64,000 bases of DNA, from contig JBCAMK010000011.1 in assembly GCA_038503065.1 (NCBI GenBank), positions 1,364,001-1,428,000 on the forward strand. The letters run 5' to 3'. The position numbers and the translations under genes were made by a program. Under the pieces are notes generated by a model. It was not told where the DNA came from and ran no database searches. It worked only from the letters and a program-made list of their open reading frames with translations. Shown piece by piece: positions 25,129 through 35,434 of this stretch (position 1 is the stretch's first letter; each line of letters starts with the position of its first letter). This stretch comes from Paragyromitra xinjiangensis (Eukaryota > Ascomycota > Pezizomycetes > Pezizales > Discinaceae).

Positions 25129-26545
25129 AAAAAAGGCCTTGTAAATAAAGAGGGATGCGCTAATTGATGATATATAGCAGCTATAGGACAAAGTAAGGAA
25201 GATCGAGGCAGAACGGGGGTGCTGTGTGTTTGTGGTAAGAACGTGCAGGCATGGGGTTGTGGAAATACGTATAAGTAGAGCTGGGCGCAACTATAAAATC
25301 AAGAAGAGAAGATAATGCGAGAAGAGCTTACCTTTAATTGACTCCTAAATCTGGAGATCAGATGATACGTCACAGTTGTGTACCTGGATCTATGGATGAA
25401 GTTAGGCTTGTGCCCAGACCCTTACACGTAGCTTGCTCATACTTGGTGAAGGACTGTGTTGGCAGGTAGGGTAACTTTCGCGACCCTTGCCCAAAAAAAT
25501 TCGGATGAAGATGTATCGTGGCTTGAGCATTGCCATATTTAGTGGAAGTACATGTAGGCATGCTATGGGATTCACAGACCGCTGCCTTATGGATCTTAGC
25601 ACCACAACTAGTAGAGTTGGGCAACATATTGTGTGCATGCTGTCAAAAACATTTTACTTGATAGAGCGGATTATGTATAGCGCGTCCAACAAGTTCTTGC
25701 ACTACATGTACGCCCCCATAACTGAACCTAAATCATTCCAGCACAAAAAAAGATGTACTGTTATTACTTTAAGTACATGTAGTGATGGCAAAACGTAATG
25801 CTTTCCTTTTTTGAACCTGAGTAGTAAGTATTTTCATGGTTCACGTTTTCATAGTTCACGGCACTTTATTGCATCATAGTACTTCGAAACCGCAAAAACT
25901 TGTTGGCCGTAACTGTACTATGGCATGCCTGGCAGTTTGAAGCTTAGAGGAGCGACGCCACCAGGTATTCCAGGTATTGGATGACATCGCTCTCTCCACT
26001 CACCCAGAAAACTTTGGCAATACATTTTATATCACAATAACGTTGCTGTGGCCGAAATTATCCGATAATAAGAGCAAACCTACCGTGTATATGTGCTAGG
26101 AGAGTGTAGGTAAATACATGTAGATCTGAAATAACTCCAGTTGCCTTCTGGTTTGCTGTGTTTCTCATTCCAGTGAATTATGCCGCAAGAAAACTAGATT
26201 TATGTGTCTTTCAATTGTACATGTATGTTGCTTGAATGACTGGCCATTGTCTGCAATAAAATACATGTATATACATGGTGTTCCTTTGAGCCTAGGTTGC
26301 TGTGGCGGTACTATATTATGTGTATTAGATCATGTCGGCGGCGCCACAACAATTTGTCTAGCCCCACGCTGTCGTCGTCACAGTATAGGCAATGTCCGGT
26401 GCTTCGGCGTCCCTTGTTGCCCTGCTTGATAGACATCCTTCCCTTCCTCTCCTCTTCTCCCTTTCCATCTTGTCCTTTACTCTTCTACCTTGTCTAGAAA
26501 AGCCCTCCTTTTGCGAACCCCTTTTTTTATCTCTCATACAGTGTT
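25129..26545. other. Divergent intergenic region between the F-box gene and abp1
   Basis: Contains the promoters of both flanking genes, six TACATGTA octamers (25549, 25703, 25774, 26115, 26218, 26262), and copy B of a dispersed repeat. A pyrimidine-rich tract (about 26420-26545) directly precedes the abp1 start, as is common in fungal 5' leaders. No separate gene seen. Confidence 0.45.
25720..25925 (+). repeat. Dispersed repeat, copy B (matches 9585-9780)
   Basis: Same-orientation partner of the repeat at 9585-9780; the shared blocks are described there. Two TACATGTA octamers lie in or just before this copy (25703-25710, 25774-25781) and are not conserved in copy A. Confidence 0.6.
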
Positions 26546-29290
26546 ATGGCCTCGCTCGACATCTCTCCCCAGATTGGGCGTTCCTACCAAACCCTCATCT
26601 CATCTCCAGCCCCCGCTAATAAATCTTCGACCTATGCCCAGTGGGCCGTTTTTGCTGTGTCCGCGCCATTGCAAAATGCTTTTGTCGCCAGTTCCACTTC
26701 CAAAGCTAGTACGCTAAAAGTGCACAGTACCGGGGGTAATTTTCATTCCTCTTCCTCCCAAGCATGCATTTATTAGTGTTATCACGGTCCACCGCTGTTG
26801 CCTGAACACCCTCCCCCACCATCATGAACACAGTCCTTCCAAACGCTGTCTTTTTAGTGGAAAACTTGGCTGATACTATAACATTCGTTCCTGCAGAGGG
26901 AGAGCTTGAGGATCTCATCGAAGAGTTCAATGATGGCAAAGTTCAATTCGCTTTTGTGAAGGTCAAGGATCCTAATTCTGGCTTACCAAAGTTTGTTTTG
27001 ATTGCTTGGGTAAGCTTAACGGTTTTATTCATCAACCGGAGCATCAAACACTAACTAAACGACGAAAGTGTGGGGAGGGTGTTCCTGAAAGAGTCAAGGG
27101 ATACTTTACCGGCCATCTTAGCGCGGCATCCAAAGTTCTCCACGTAAGTTAAGTTGATGCCTCTTTAGGTTCCAGTGCTCTCTAGATTTTACTTATAAAT
27201 CTCCTAGGGTTACCATGTTCAAGTAACTGCTCGTTCCGAATCGGATCTTTCACCTGAGTCTATAGTTCAAAAGGTTGGAGATGCTTCAGGTGCTAAATAT
27301 TCATCGTCAAGTGCCTCCACCGTTCCTCCAACTCCAGCTTCAAAGCCTGCAATCCCCCCATCAAAACCTGCGTACCAACCGACGCGAGTATCGGGCAGCA
27401 CTACTTCCCGAGCTCCGTACCGGCGCGACGAAAAGGCGGACAACGATGGCTGGGGCGAGGATGCTCCTCCGGTCACCAGGAGTCAGTTAGAGAAGGTTCC
27501 GCCCGCCTATAAGCCTACAAAGGTCGACATTTCTGCGATTCGCGCTCAGCCGACATCTACGACATCTGGTTTTGGTAGTTCTATTGATGACAGGCCAGAT
27601 GTTGTGAGGGGCGCCTACCAACCAATTGGCAAAGTTGACATTGCTGCCATTAGAGCTCAGGCACAGCAGAAGCCTGATCGCCCAGATATTGTCAAGGGTG
27701 CGTACGAGCCAGTGGGAAAAGTAGACATTGCTGCGATCCGAGCTCAAGCTCGGCCAAAGTCTCCAACATATCAACAGGAAGAAGAACGGCCTAAACCTTT
27801 AGCAGAGAGGTCAGCAGCATTCTCGCAAAGTGAACGCCTTACCTCTCTCCCAAAACCGAAACCAGCCAAGAAGTTTGGAGCAGGTGCACCCGGCTTTGGC
27901 ACAAAACCTCCTACGCCAGGCGGGTTCGGTCTGGGTCCCTCCGTGCCTGTAACCCCACCTGTTGGTGCTGCAAGCCGAGACTTTGGCTCCTCAGGTGGCA
28001 AAACACCGGCGCAATTATGGGCAGAAAAGAAAGCTAGGGAGCGGGGGCTGTCTGGTGCTAGCGATACTGCCCCACCAAATCCTCCATCAGGTTATACTGG
28101 TCAACATTATCCGCCTATTAGCACTTCTACTACCGGGCGTAGTTCGGGCAGTAATGATGAACTGCCGAGGAAATTCTCTCAGCAAAAATTAGACGATCTC
28201 GACCAAGACGTGCAAGCTCCTGCCGGTGGCATCACCGCGCTGAGGAACAAGTTTGCAGGCACACCACCTATGGGGGCCCCAACATCGCCGAATAGCCCTC
28301 CAAGGATTGGTAACTACCAATACCAGCAGGCTACTGGTGACCGAGCGTCCCCACCGCCACTTGTTAATACCTCGTCTAGACCTACAATTGTTGCTAGTGG
28401 AGAAGCTACTATTCCGGACTTCCCTCGACGACTTTCTGAAAATGAGGAATCGACGGCGGCAGGTGGTATCCCCCTTCCACCAGCTCAGCCACCAAGGTCC
28501 CCGACACCTCCCACCCCTGAGATTCCAGGGAGCCCAATCAGGATTGCCATGCCGGTGGCTGGAGGTGATCTTGTAGTGAAGCATGATCCAGAGCCAAAAT
28601 CCTCTATTCCAATGGAGAGCTTGACCAAATTTATCCCGCAGGAGCATGACTTAGGGGAGGAAGAGCCAGTGAGAGATCGCTCAGAAACTGTTGGGGTGGG
28701 CGCAGGAGGTGAGACAGTTGATGGAGGAAGTGCTGGTAGGCGAGCTTTGATTCTTTTCGATTATGAGGCAAGCGAGGAGAATGAAATCAATTTGATTGAA
28801 GGGCAAGTTGTCGGAGAAGTTGATATGGTGGACGCCGTAAGCCTTTCCCACTTAGCATCCTTTCCAATACTAGGTGTTGAGGGCGCTGTTCAATAAGCTG
28901 ACATTAACCAGGATTGGTGGGCTGGCCGTAACGCTGCCGGGGAGCATGGTCTTTTCCCTAGCAATTACGTCGAACTTATTGCGGAAACCGGAGAGGATCA
29001 AACTTCTCTAGCTATTAGACCTGGGGCTGAATCACCCAAACCTGAAGAACATCAAAACCCCAATGCACCCTTAGCAGTTGCGCAGTATGACTATGAAGCT
29101 ACAGAAGACAATGAACTCAGTTTCCCTGAGGAAGCGATCATCGAAGATATTGAGTTTCCGGATGATGATTGGTGGTTGGGCACATATCGCGGCAAGCGTG
29201 GCCTCTTTGTGAGTCCTGTTTTTAAGATCGCAGCCTTCGCAATACTAACAGCACGAATAGCCCGCCAATTATGTCGAGTTACAACAGTAA
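26546..29290 (+). CDS. abp1: Actin-binding protein Abp1 (ADF-H domain plus two SH3 domains)
   Basis: The ATG at 26546 gives MASLDISPQIGRSYQTLISS, the start of an ADF-homology domain that continues through three introns (STYAQWAVFAV, ELEDLIEEFNDGKVQFAFVK, PKFVLIAW|CGEGVPERVKGYF, GYHVQVTARSESDL). The middle is Pro-rich and disordered, with three copies of a KVDI(A/S)AIRAQ motif, as in fungal Abp1 proteins. Two SH3 domains close the protein: ALILFDYEASEENEINLIEG ... DWWAGRN ... GLFPSNYVELI, and AVAQYDYEATEDNELSFPEE ... DDWWLGTYRGKRGLF|PANYVEL. The final intron (GTGAGT...AATAG) leads to YVELQQ with TAA at 29288-29290. Abp1 binds F-actin at endocytic patches, activates Arp2/3, and recruits kinases and scission factors through its SH3 domains. 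All domains and the reading frame appear intact. Confidence 0.95.
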
Positions 29291-30122
29291 GCCAGGGCTA
29301 CATTTGCTATGTTACTTCTCTCTGGTGGACAAGTTTCCACCCCAGGGTTAAATAAGCCCTTTCGTGTCTGCTTCTTTCTGATATGGCTCTATCATCGCAA
29401 GCGATGTAATGGTGCTGAGCAGAACGTTCCGTGTTATGTTGTATAGCCTCTCTAAATTGATCCACTTTCTATTACAAGTATATGTGCCCCAGAACCACAA
29501 GAAAAGCAAATGGCTATACAATCTCTGGCAATTTTTTACCACGAACTGCGTCAGTTAATCCTTATACCGACCTCAAGCCCAAGTCACTTAATTTTGTATG
29601 CCTACAGCTCTACGAAGAGTTAACTTATCCTGCATTTCTTCCCCGACGGCAATTTACTTCGGAGGATAACCATGATTCGAATTGACGGCTACGGTGTGGC
29701 GCGGCAAAGACTAGACCCGTCATTAAGGCTTGAAAACAGCTCCGGAGAGTAGCACATATGCCCACACCAGCTTATTTCAACACAGGATTAAAACTACAGC
29801 CAAGGAGGGATCTTGTTTTGCGAACCGCTAGTAAACGACAGTCCTTCGGATTGAGGAGTAGCTTTAGGCATGCTTGGGAACGGCGATGGCTACCTGTGAA
29901 TGTGGGGAAGCGGTAATAGTCCCTGACTAATACGAATCTAGTGGATCTGCAATTTGATTCGGTGACTTCACCTCAGCTTTCAAATAGAACCTCATGAACC
30001 TGGAGAATACGGCCTAGCACAAGAACTTTACGAAAGCCACTCAGTAGAGTGTGTTGTGCAAAAGTGTACAGTACGGTACCAGTCGACGTTGTTGGGTGTT
30101 ACTACCTGGTAAGGCTTCCGGG

Positions 30123-30362
30123 ATACCGTATTATTTGGTGAAATTCAGTTTGGCGCTAGTGGGTAGAACATACATTGATGTGCATAGAGAGAAAGAAATC
30201 AGGTTGGATCCACGGAAATCAAAAGTACTAACACAAAAATAGTGTAGAGAAGCACTGGTAGAGCTTAGACCAGCTGTATTCCTTTCTTTTTATTATGCAC
30301 ATACGTTAATATATGTTCTACCCACTAGCGTCAAACCGAATTTCATCTGATAATACAGTATG
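30123..30362. repeat. Imperfect long inverted repeat (MITE-like)
   Basis: The left arm (about 30123-30186) and the reverse complement of the right arm (about 30294-30362) share ATACYGTATTAT, GATGAAATTC/GGTGAAATTC, CAGTTTGG/CGGTTTGA, and an exact CGCTAGTGGGTAGAACATA block, then TGTGCATA. Weaker matching continues inward. The arms of about 65-85 bp surround a roughly 100-bp spacer with no coding capacity. I saw no clear target-site duplication. Confidence 0.65.
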
Positions 30363-30824
30363 CAGTACCTAGCATGAAAAATTTGCTACTTAACCCCACT
30401 CCTATACTTGCAATGAGTCCATTCTCGCATCACACCCCAGAGAATCATGTAGGACTGCCTCCATTACAACCTATTGTAGACGGAGTGAAGTATGAGGTAC
30501 CTAATTAGAAATTTCCTGGAGGACAACGGTGATCATGGAACTTCCTTCAAGATGACGGTAGCTATCAGAAAGAAACCGAACTAATCAAACTTTTCCGAAA
30601 GCCGATAGATTTTCGAGGGTTATCTGGGAGAGAAAGTTCTCTAGCTATTACCGGGGGTGACCGAGCTAATTTTTAATGCTTAAGACGTAGTGTTAGCCCC
30701 TAAACTTGAGGACGTGGATGTCACTAGGAACCTTTTTACTAGGCGCATACACCTGAGAAATATCTTGGAACTCAATTGGCTTGTGGTGCAATACACACTT
30801 CATCCAAATCGTGGGTTGAAGGTA

Positions 30825-30998
30825 CAGTCGTACCTTGCTATATCGAACCTGCATAATTCACTAGAATTCGCTCGATATAGAAAATTATTCGTTACAGCAA
30901 ATTCAATATCTATGGGGTAGCACTGTGAAAAAAAAAAGGTGTGGCCGAATCAGCAAGGGATTCACTATGTGAAGGTTCGGTAAAGTAAGATACGACTG
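30825..30998. mobile_element. Pogo/mariner-type MITE with TA target duplication
   Basis: The left end reads CAGTCGTACCTTGCTATATC and the reverse complement of the right end reads CAGTCGTATCTTACTTTACC. Both continue with GAACCT, giving about 28 bp with five or six mismatches. The element is flanked by TA at 30823-30824 and 30999-31000. The CAGTCG-ACCTxGxTATAxCGAAC pattern is typical of pogo/Tigger/Fot1 ends. It is 174 bp with no coding capacity, so it depends on a transposase elsewhere. Confidence 0.8.
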
Positions 30999-32540
30999 TA
31001 TCTGTATTATGAAACGATTAGGAAAATTCTCAGGGCCAAAACCTCTAATTACAGGCTTCATCCATAGCTATTACGGGTCTTAGAGCATTTCCCGCTACCC
31101 CGTTATTGGTGTGGAGTCACATTGCAAGCGTAACCCAATACACTAGGTTTTAGATTACCACTTAAGCAATACGTGAATCTCCTTTTAAGGAGCTCCCTTG
31201 CTTCGGCCCTAAAATCCGGTTTGCGGAATGCAAGGCAGGGCATACATTGCAAGGCTTACCTGTTTCTTTGCCACTAGCTACCGTGGGTGACAGCTAGCTT
31301 CATCTAGTTGATCGATTTTTTCCCGCTTCCCTCGTATTTGTTGAATCTAGCATGTGGGCTTGGGGATAGGATAATGTCCATTCTACCTAAAGCTACCTAA
31401 GATGTAATTAGGTACTATTTGCTAAGGGGTTATTTTCTTTGTCCAGACCCCGTCACCAAAAATCACCCGCGTTAAGTCCTCCAACGAAACGTCGGGGGGT
31501 AAGAGCTTCATAATATAGCTGAATGGGATGACCTAACTATTTGAAGCTCTATCTTCCTGGGCCATTCGGCGGCTAATTGGGCTACTCCGTTACATCGCTA
31601 CAGCTGGATAATGTTTCTTTGCCTCATGGTTCAGCAAGCAGCAGAGTAAGCAACCTCGTGCCAACTTACTGGAGCCCTCCCCAACAAAAACCTCTGCCAG
31701 CTCTCATCCGCCTGTGCGGGTATTCTCTTGGGATTTTCTAGTAGCCAAAAGTAATTATTGCAGATTCTATGGTACCAAATATAGGACCAGTTCAGCGGAT
31801 GGTGCTTACCATATAACCCACAAATAATAAAGGTACCTAAGGTTGCTACTGGGGCACAGCAGCTTTGCTACACGGCTGTCTTATAGCCTCGGATATTCAT
31901 TCCTAAGTTAATATAGCATAATGACAATATAGAGATCACTAGGGGTATAACTGTGGAGAGGCTAATAGCAATGTCACTATTATGAATTGCGTAATATAAA
32001 AATCTAGGTGTGTTCACTTTCCACCTGATACTAGGGTAGGCCTAATGGTCAATCAAGATTCTCGGTGCTCTGGATATGAAGTGTGTTCTTCATTTAGGGA
32101 CCCCCAGTAGGGTTAGAGTCTGGTCTAGGGCGCCTGGGGGTCGCCCCGAGCTAAGGTAGAAGTGTGCTGTAGGTAAATATGCCTCATCTTACTGGTCATT
32201 TTGTTACCTGGCCTAGGCCTAATAAGTTTCAGCTCATTAATTAAACTTCCACGGCATTTAGCCTAGAATGAGATCGTAGGGTCGCCCATCACCCCTGGCA
32301 TCTAGTCACGATGCCCGATAGCCGCCCTACGCACAATAAAACCGTTCTCATCGCTCCCTTTCCTTCTTCTCCTTACTCCATTCCTTTGTGCAATTTCCGC
32401 TCATTCATTTTTCTTCTACCGTCACTCACTCATTTGTGCTCGGACAGTCACTCTTTCAAAACGTTTCTCTCACTTCAACCTCTTCCTTCAGAATCTGCGC
32501 CCGTTACCAGTTCAAGTTGAACCTATAAGATTGCTTCATT

Positions 32541-33483
32541 ATGCGTTTTCCTTCGACCTTTATTCTGGCATTTACTGCCTTGACATGTCTTGTTTCCTCG
32601 CAGGCAACTTCCGTCGCATCATCTCAGCCGACTTTGACCTCCGCCAACGGCAGCCAAAACCCAATCTCAAATCCTCTTGGGGGTACCCTCGAAGCTGGCA
32701 GCCCAATCACAATTACCTGGTGAGCTAGGGCAGAAACCCCTGGGCCTAGCGCTCTCTGAGACATGTCGCTTATTTGATATGAACACTAGGAATCCGACAT
32801 ACGGTAATTCTGTTGATCTTGTCCTCAGGCAAGGAAAAGAGACGGATTTGGACAAAGTTGAGACAATTGCTTGTAAGTCTTCAGAAGTCGTTCTTTCCCA
32901 AAAACGCACGATCCTTTCTCGATCACCTGTCTCGTGCTTTCTATATTCCATCTCACGATGAACGCGATTCAGTGCTATACTTTGCTACTAACATACTTCT
33001 TCAGCCGGTATCCCGAACTCTGGAGCTTTCGTTTGGGAAATTCCACAAGATCTCGTAGCTGGAAGTGATTACTCTATCCAAATAATCTCGGGTGCAGAGT
33101 CTAATTACTCGCCTCAATTTGGAATTGACTCCCTCGTCACATCTTCATCCACTTCATCCACTTCATCCTCCTTCTCCTTGTCCCCCTCCTCGTCCTCGTC
33201 CTCGTCTTCCCTCTCCACTTCAGGCACAAAAATCTCTACCTCGGCTGCAGTAACTGCAACTGCCAGTACTTCATCTCTAACGTTGCCTTCAACGATCACT
33301 GTTGGCTCTGGGACGTCCAACTCTTCCTCTGCGACTATGCGCACGAGTACTTCAAGCCCCACGATTACTGCGACAACGGCCCCAAATAGTGATCAAGCCA
33401 CTAGCATCAACGCTGGGGTCCATCTGGCTTCTCCCTTGGTTTTGATGTGGTGCTTGTTTAGCTGCCTCATTTATCTGGGCTAG
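32541..33483 (+). CDS. Ser/Thr-rich, probably GPI-anchored Kre9/KNH-like cell-wall protein
   Basis: The ATG at 32541 opens MRFPSTFILAFTALTCLVSS, a clear signal peptide. The N-terminal domain then reads NPLGGTLEAGSPITI|TW|NP, VDLVLRQGKETDLDKVETIA|S, GIPNSGAFVWEIPQDLVAGS, DYSIQIISGAESNYSPQF, which is the Kre9/KNH N-terminal domain pattern of fungal GPI proteins. Two introns with GTGAGC and GTAAGT donors join in phase. The domain is followed by a long Ser/Thr-rich linker and a C-terminal hydrophobic tail (LASPLVLMWCLFSCLIYLG) with small residues upstream, consistent with GPI attachment. Stop TAG at 33481-33483. It probably sits at the plasma membrane or cell wall. Related proteins affect beta-1,6-glucan or wall integrity, but this subfamily has no firm function. 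The linker is encoded by TCx-rich microsatellite-like DNA. Confidence 0.88.
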
Positions 33484-34787
33484 AACCTGAAATTAGTGTG
33501 GCTATTATTCTAGGGAGAGTAGGTTTCGTTCTTGATATTTTTGTGTTTTAATTGCTTCTTTGTATGCCGACACATTTTTTTATCATTAACAACGATGCTG
33601 TTGGGCCCATAAAGTGACATGACCCAAAGGGATTATTCCTTCGATTTATCATTTGGCCTTTTTTTATGCTATGTTGCCTAAAAATGCTTGTTGGTATCTT
33701 TTGTATATTTAATTTCTTCCATCTAGTATGGCTACTATTAAGGTTCATGATCAATTGAGCGACGCAATCAGTGCTCAGGGTAGTAATGCAACACCCCAAC
33801 TACACCAATAACATGAAAGCTACGGAATCTATGAATCTATCCTGCACCGTCGCGACATTAGAACTAGACCTGATCTTAAGGAGATTTTCCTCACTAGCCC
33901 TAAGTTATGTTTGTATCTGGTCAGTACTCGCCTCATCGCAATCTAGCGCAAGATGCGGTATCCCCTAGACGGTCAGCGACCCACAGGTGGGTTAGTTTTT
34001 GCATGAATTACAAATTTGCCCTTCAACCACCGGGACCAAAAGAAATATAAAATTTATAAGCTAAGTAACAGTGCAAGCAGCGACTAAGGTGTACCTATAC
34101 AGTCGCACCTCGTTATACCGGACACCCAGAATCCAGTGGATCTCGTATGGGATAGCAAGTTTTCCCAAAGAACCCGGGGCAGTAAATTTATTTTGCAGTA
34201 GAAAAAATGTTTCGGTCAGGGTATTTTGTACGAGACGGCAAGGGATTTGAAATGAGAAAACCTTTACTCTGCCAGCCATCTTGGCGCGCAACCTTTATTC
34301 TACCAGCCGACTTTAATGGATGCCAGTCCCACAGTGAAACCTTGAGAGACACCACTACCACCGTGACCACCACCACCATATCACATCACATCATTCAAGA
34401 CACAAGTCTAATAAAGAGCCCCGAAGAGTTGGCAGCACACGGGGGGTCTTGGGGGGTCCCCTGAGTCGTTCCCCACAGGCGAAACTGGGGCGGATCGGGG
34501 TTCGGGGGGCGAGGAGCCCCCGTTAAAAAATTTGGGCTATTTTGAGTATTTTGAAGCAAAATTCCGCAGATGTGCAACGCCTGTCATTACATGAAATGTC
34601 ACTCGATTTTCTCGCTCTCGCTAACTAATTATATACTACAACAGTATAATCACACGACAGGAAGCTCTACTATGACCGTATATCCCACACTTTCGACAGG
34701 ACTGACTACCTCTTGTAACGGGGGCCCTCTAGGCTCGTTCCCATCCCCTACTGCCTATGGCTGCTGCGCACCGTAGGGGCTGGTGTA
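33484..34787. other. Intergenic stretch with a partial pogo-like end; transition to repeat-rich DNA
   Basis: No gene recognised. At 34100 a sequence starting CAGTCGCACCTCGTTATACC, preceded by TA, looks like the left end of another pogo-type element. No matching right end was found, so it is probably a fragment. A CAC/ACC-rich microsatellite-like stretch lies at about 34349-34382. Confidence 0.45.
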
Positions 34788-34954
34788 TAGTGAAAACCGG
34801 TCATATGGTGGATCTGGTGTGTGGCGGACGGGTATTTTTTTTGGTTGAGGGACACAATATCCGCTGGTGGTGCGGCTCGGGAATATTGTGTCCCTTTGCT
34901 AAAAGCACCCCTGTCCGCCACACACCGGATCCGCCATATGACCGGTTTTCACTG
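34788..34954. mobile_element. Near-palindromic MITE with TA target duplication
   Basis: The left arm, from 34788, reads (T)AGTGAAAACCGGTCATATGG and the reverse complement of the right arm reads CAGTGAAAACCGGTCATATG. Matching continues through GGATC-GGTGTGTGGCGGAC and, after a small gap, GGGACACAATAT. Only about 20 bp in the centre are unpaired, so the whole 167-bp unit can fold as one hairpin. TA flanks it on both sides (34786-34787 and 34955-34956). The first base is T where the other end has C. There is no coding capacity. Confidence 0.85.
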
Positions 34955-35434
34955 TACTTACCCTCCCGAAATGTATCAAAAGTATTTAGCGTGGCAAACG
35001 GAGGTTCTCGGACCTCCATTGTGTGGAACCCTAACCCTAGAAGCTAAATGTAACAGGTACGCCGTTACTGCCTCTAGTGTTTTAGTGTTTTAGTGTTTTT
35101 ATTCTACGGCCCTAATACTAAAGTATATCGCCTCATCCCCCGTCATACTACATATTTCCTCCCCGAAAAAAAAAAAAAATACAAACATACTAACTTCCAA
35201 TCAAAACTAAAAATGTAAAAGAAAACATAAATCAAAGAAAATTCCCGACCAAGTTTCTTACTATGACACGCTATTTTTATAATTCAAGTTTTTCGATAAA
35301 AGAAAAAAATTCTGACAAATTTAACCGAGATGAAAAGAAAAGATTCCAATCTATGTTGGAGTCTTTGAAGAATTCCTGGCGCTCGACTGTTCGTAATTTG
35401 CAAAGCATAATGCGATGATGAGATGAATCAACAT

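Larger units (their letters stand above)
29291..32540. other. Long gene-free region with inverted-repeat elements
   Basis: 3.2 kb between abp1 and the wall-protein gene. No protein-like frame was recognised on either strand. It holds two inverted-repeat elements (30123-30362 and 30825-30998, listed separately). The last ~220 bp before 32541 are pyrimidine-rich and probably form the leader of the next gene. Confidence 0.45.

Noticed and set aside
34098..34300. Complete pogo-type element beginning at 34100
   Set aside because: Only a left-type end was found; no matching right end within several hundred bases, so it is reported only as a possible fragment.
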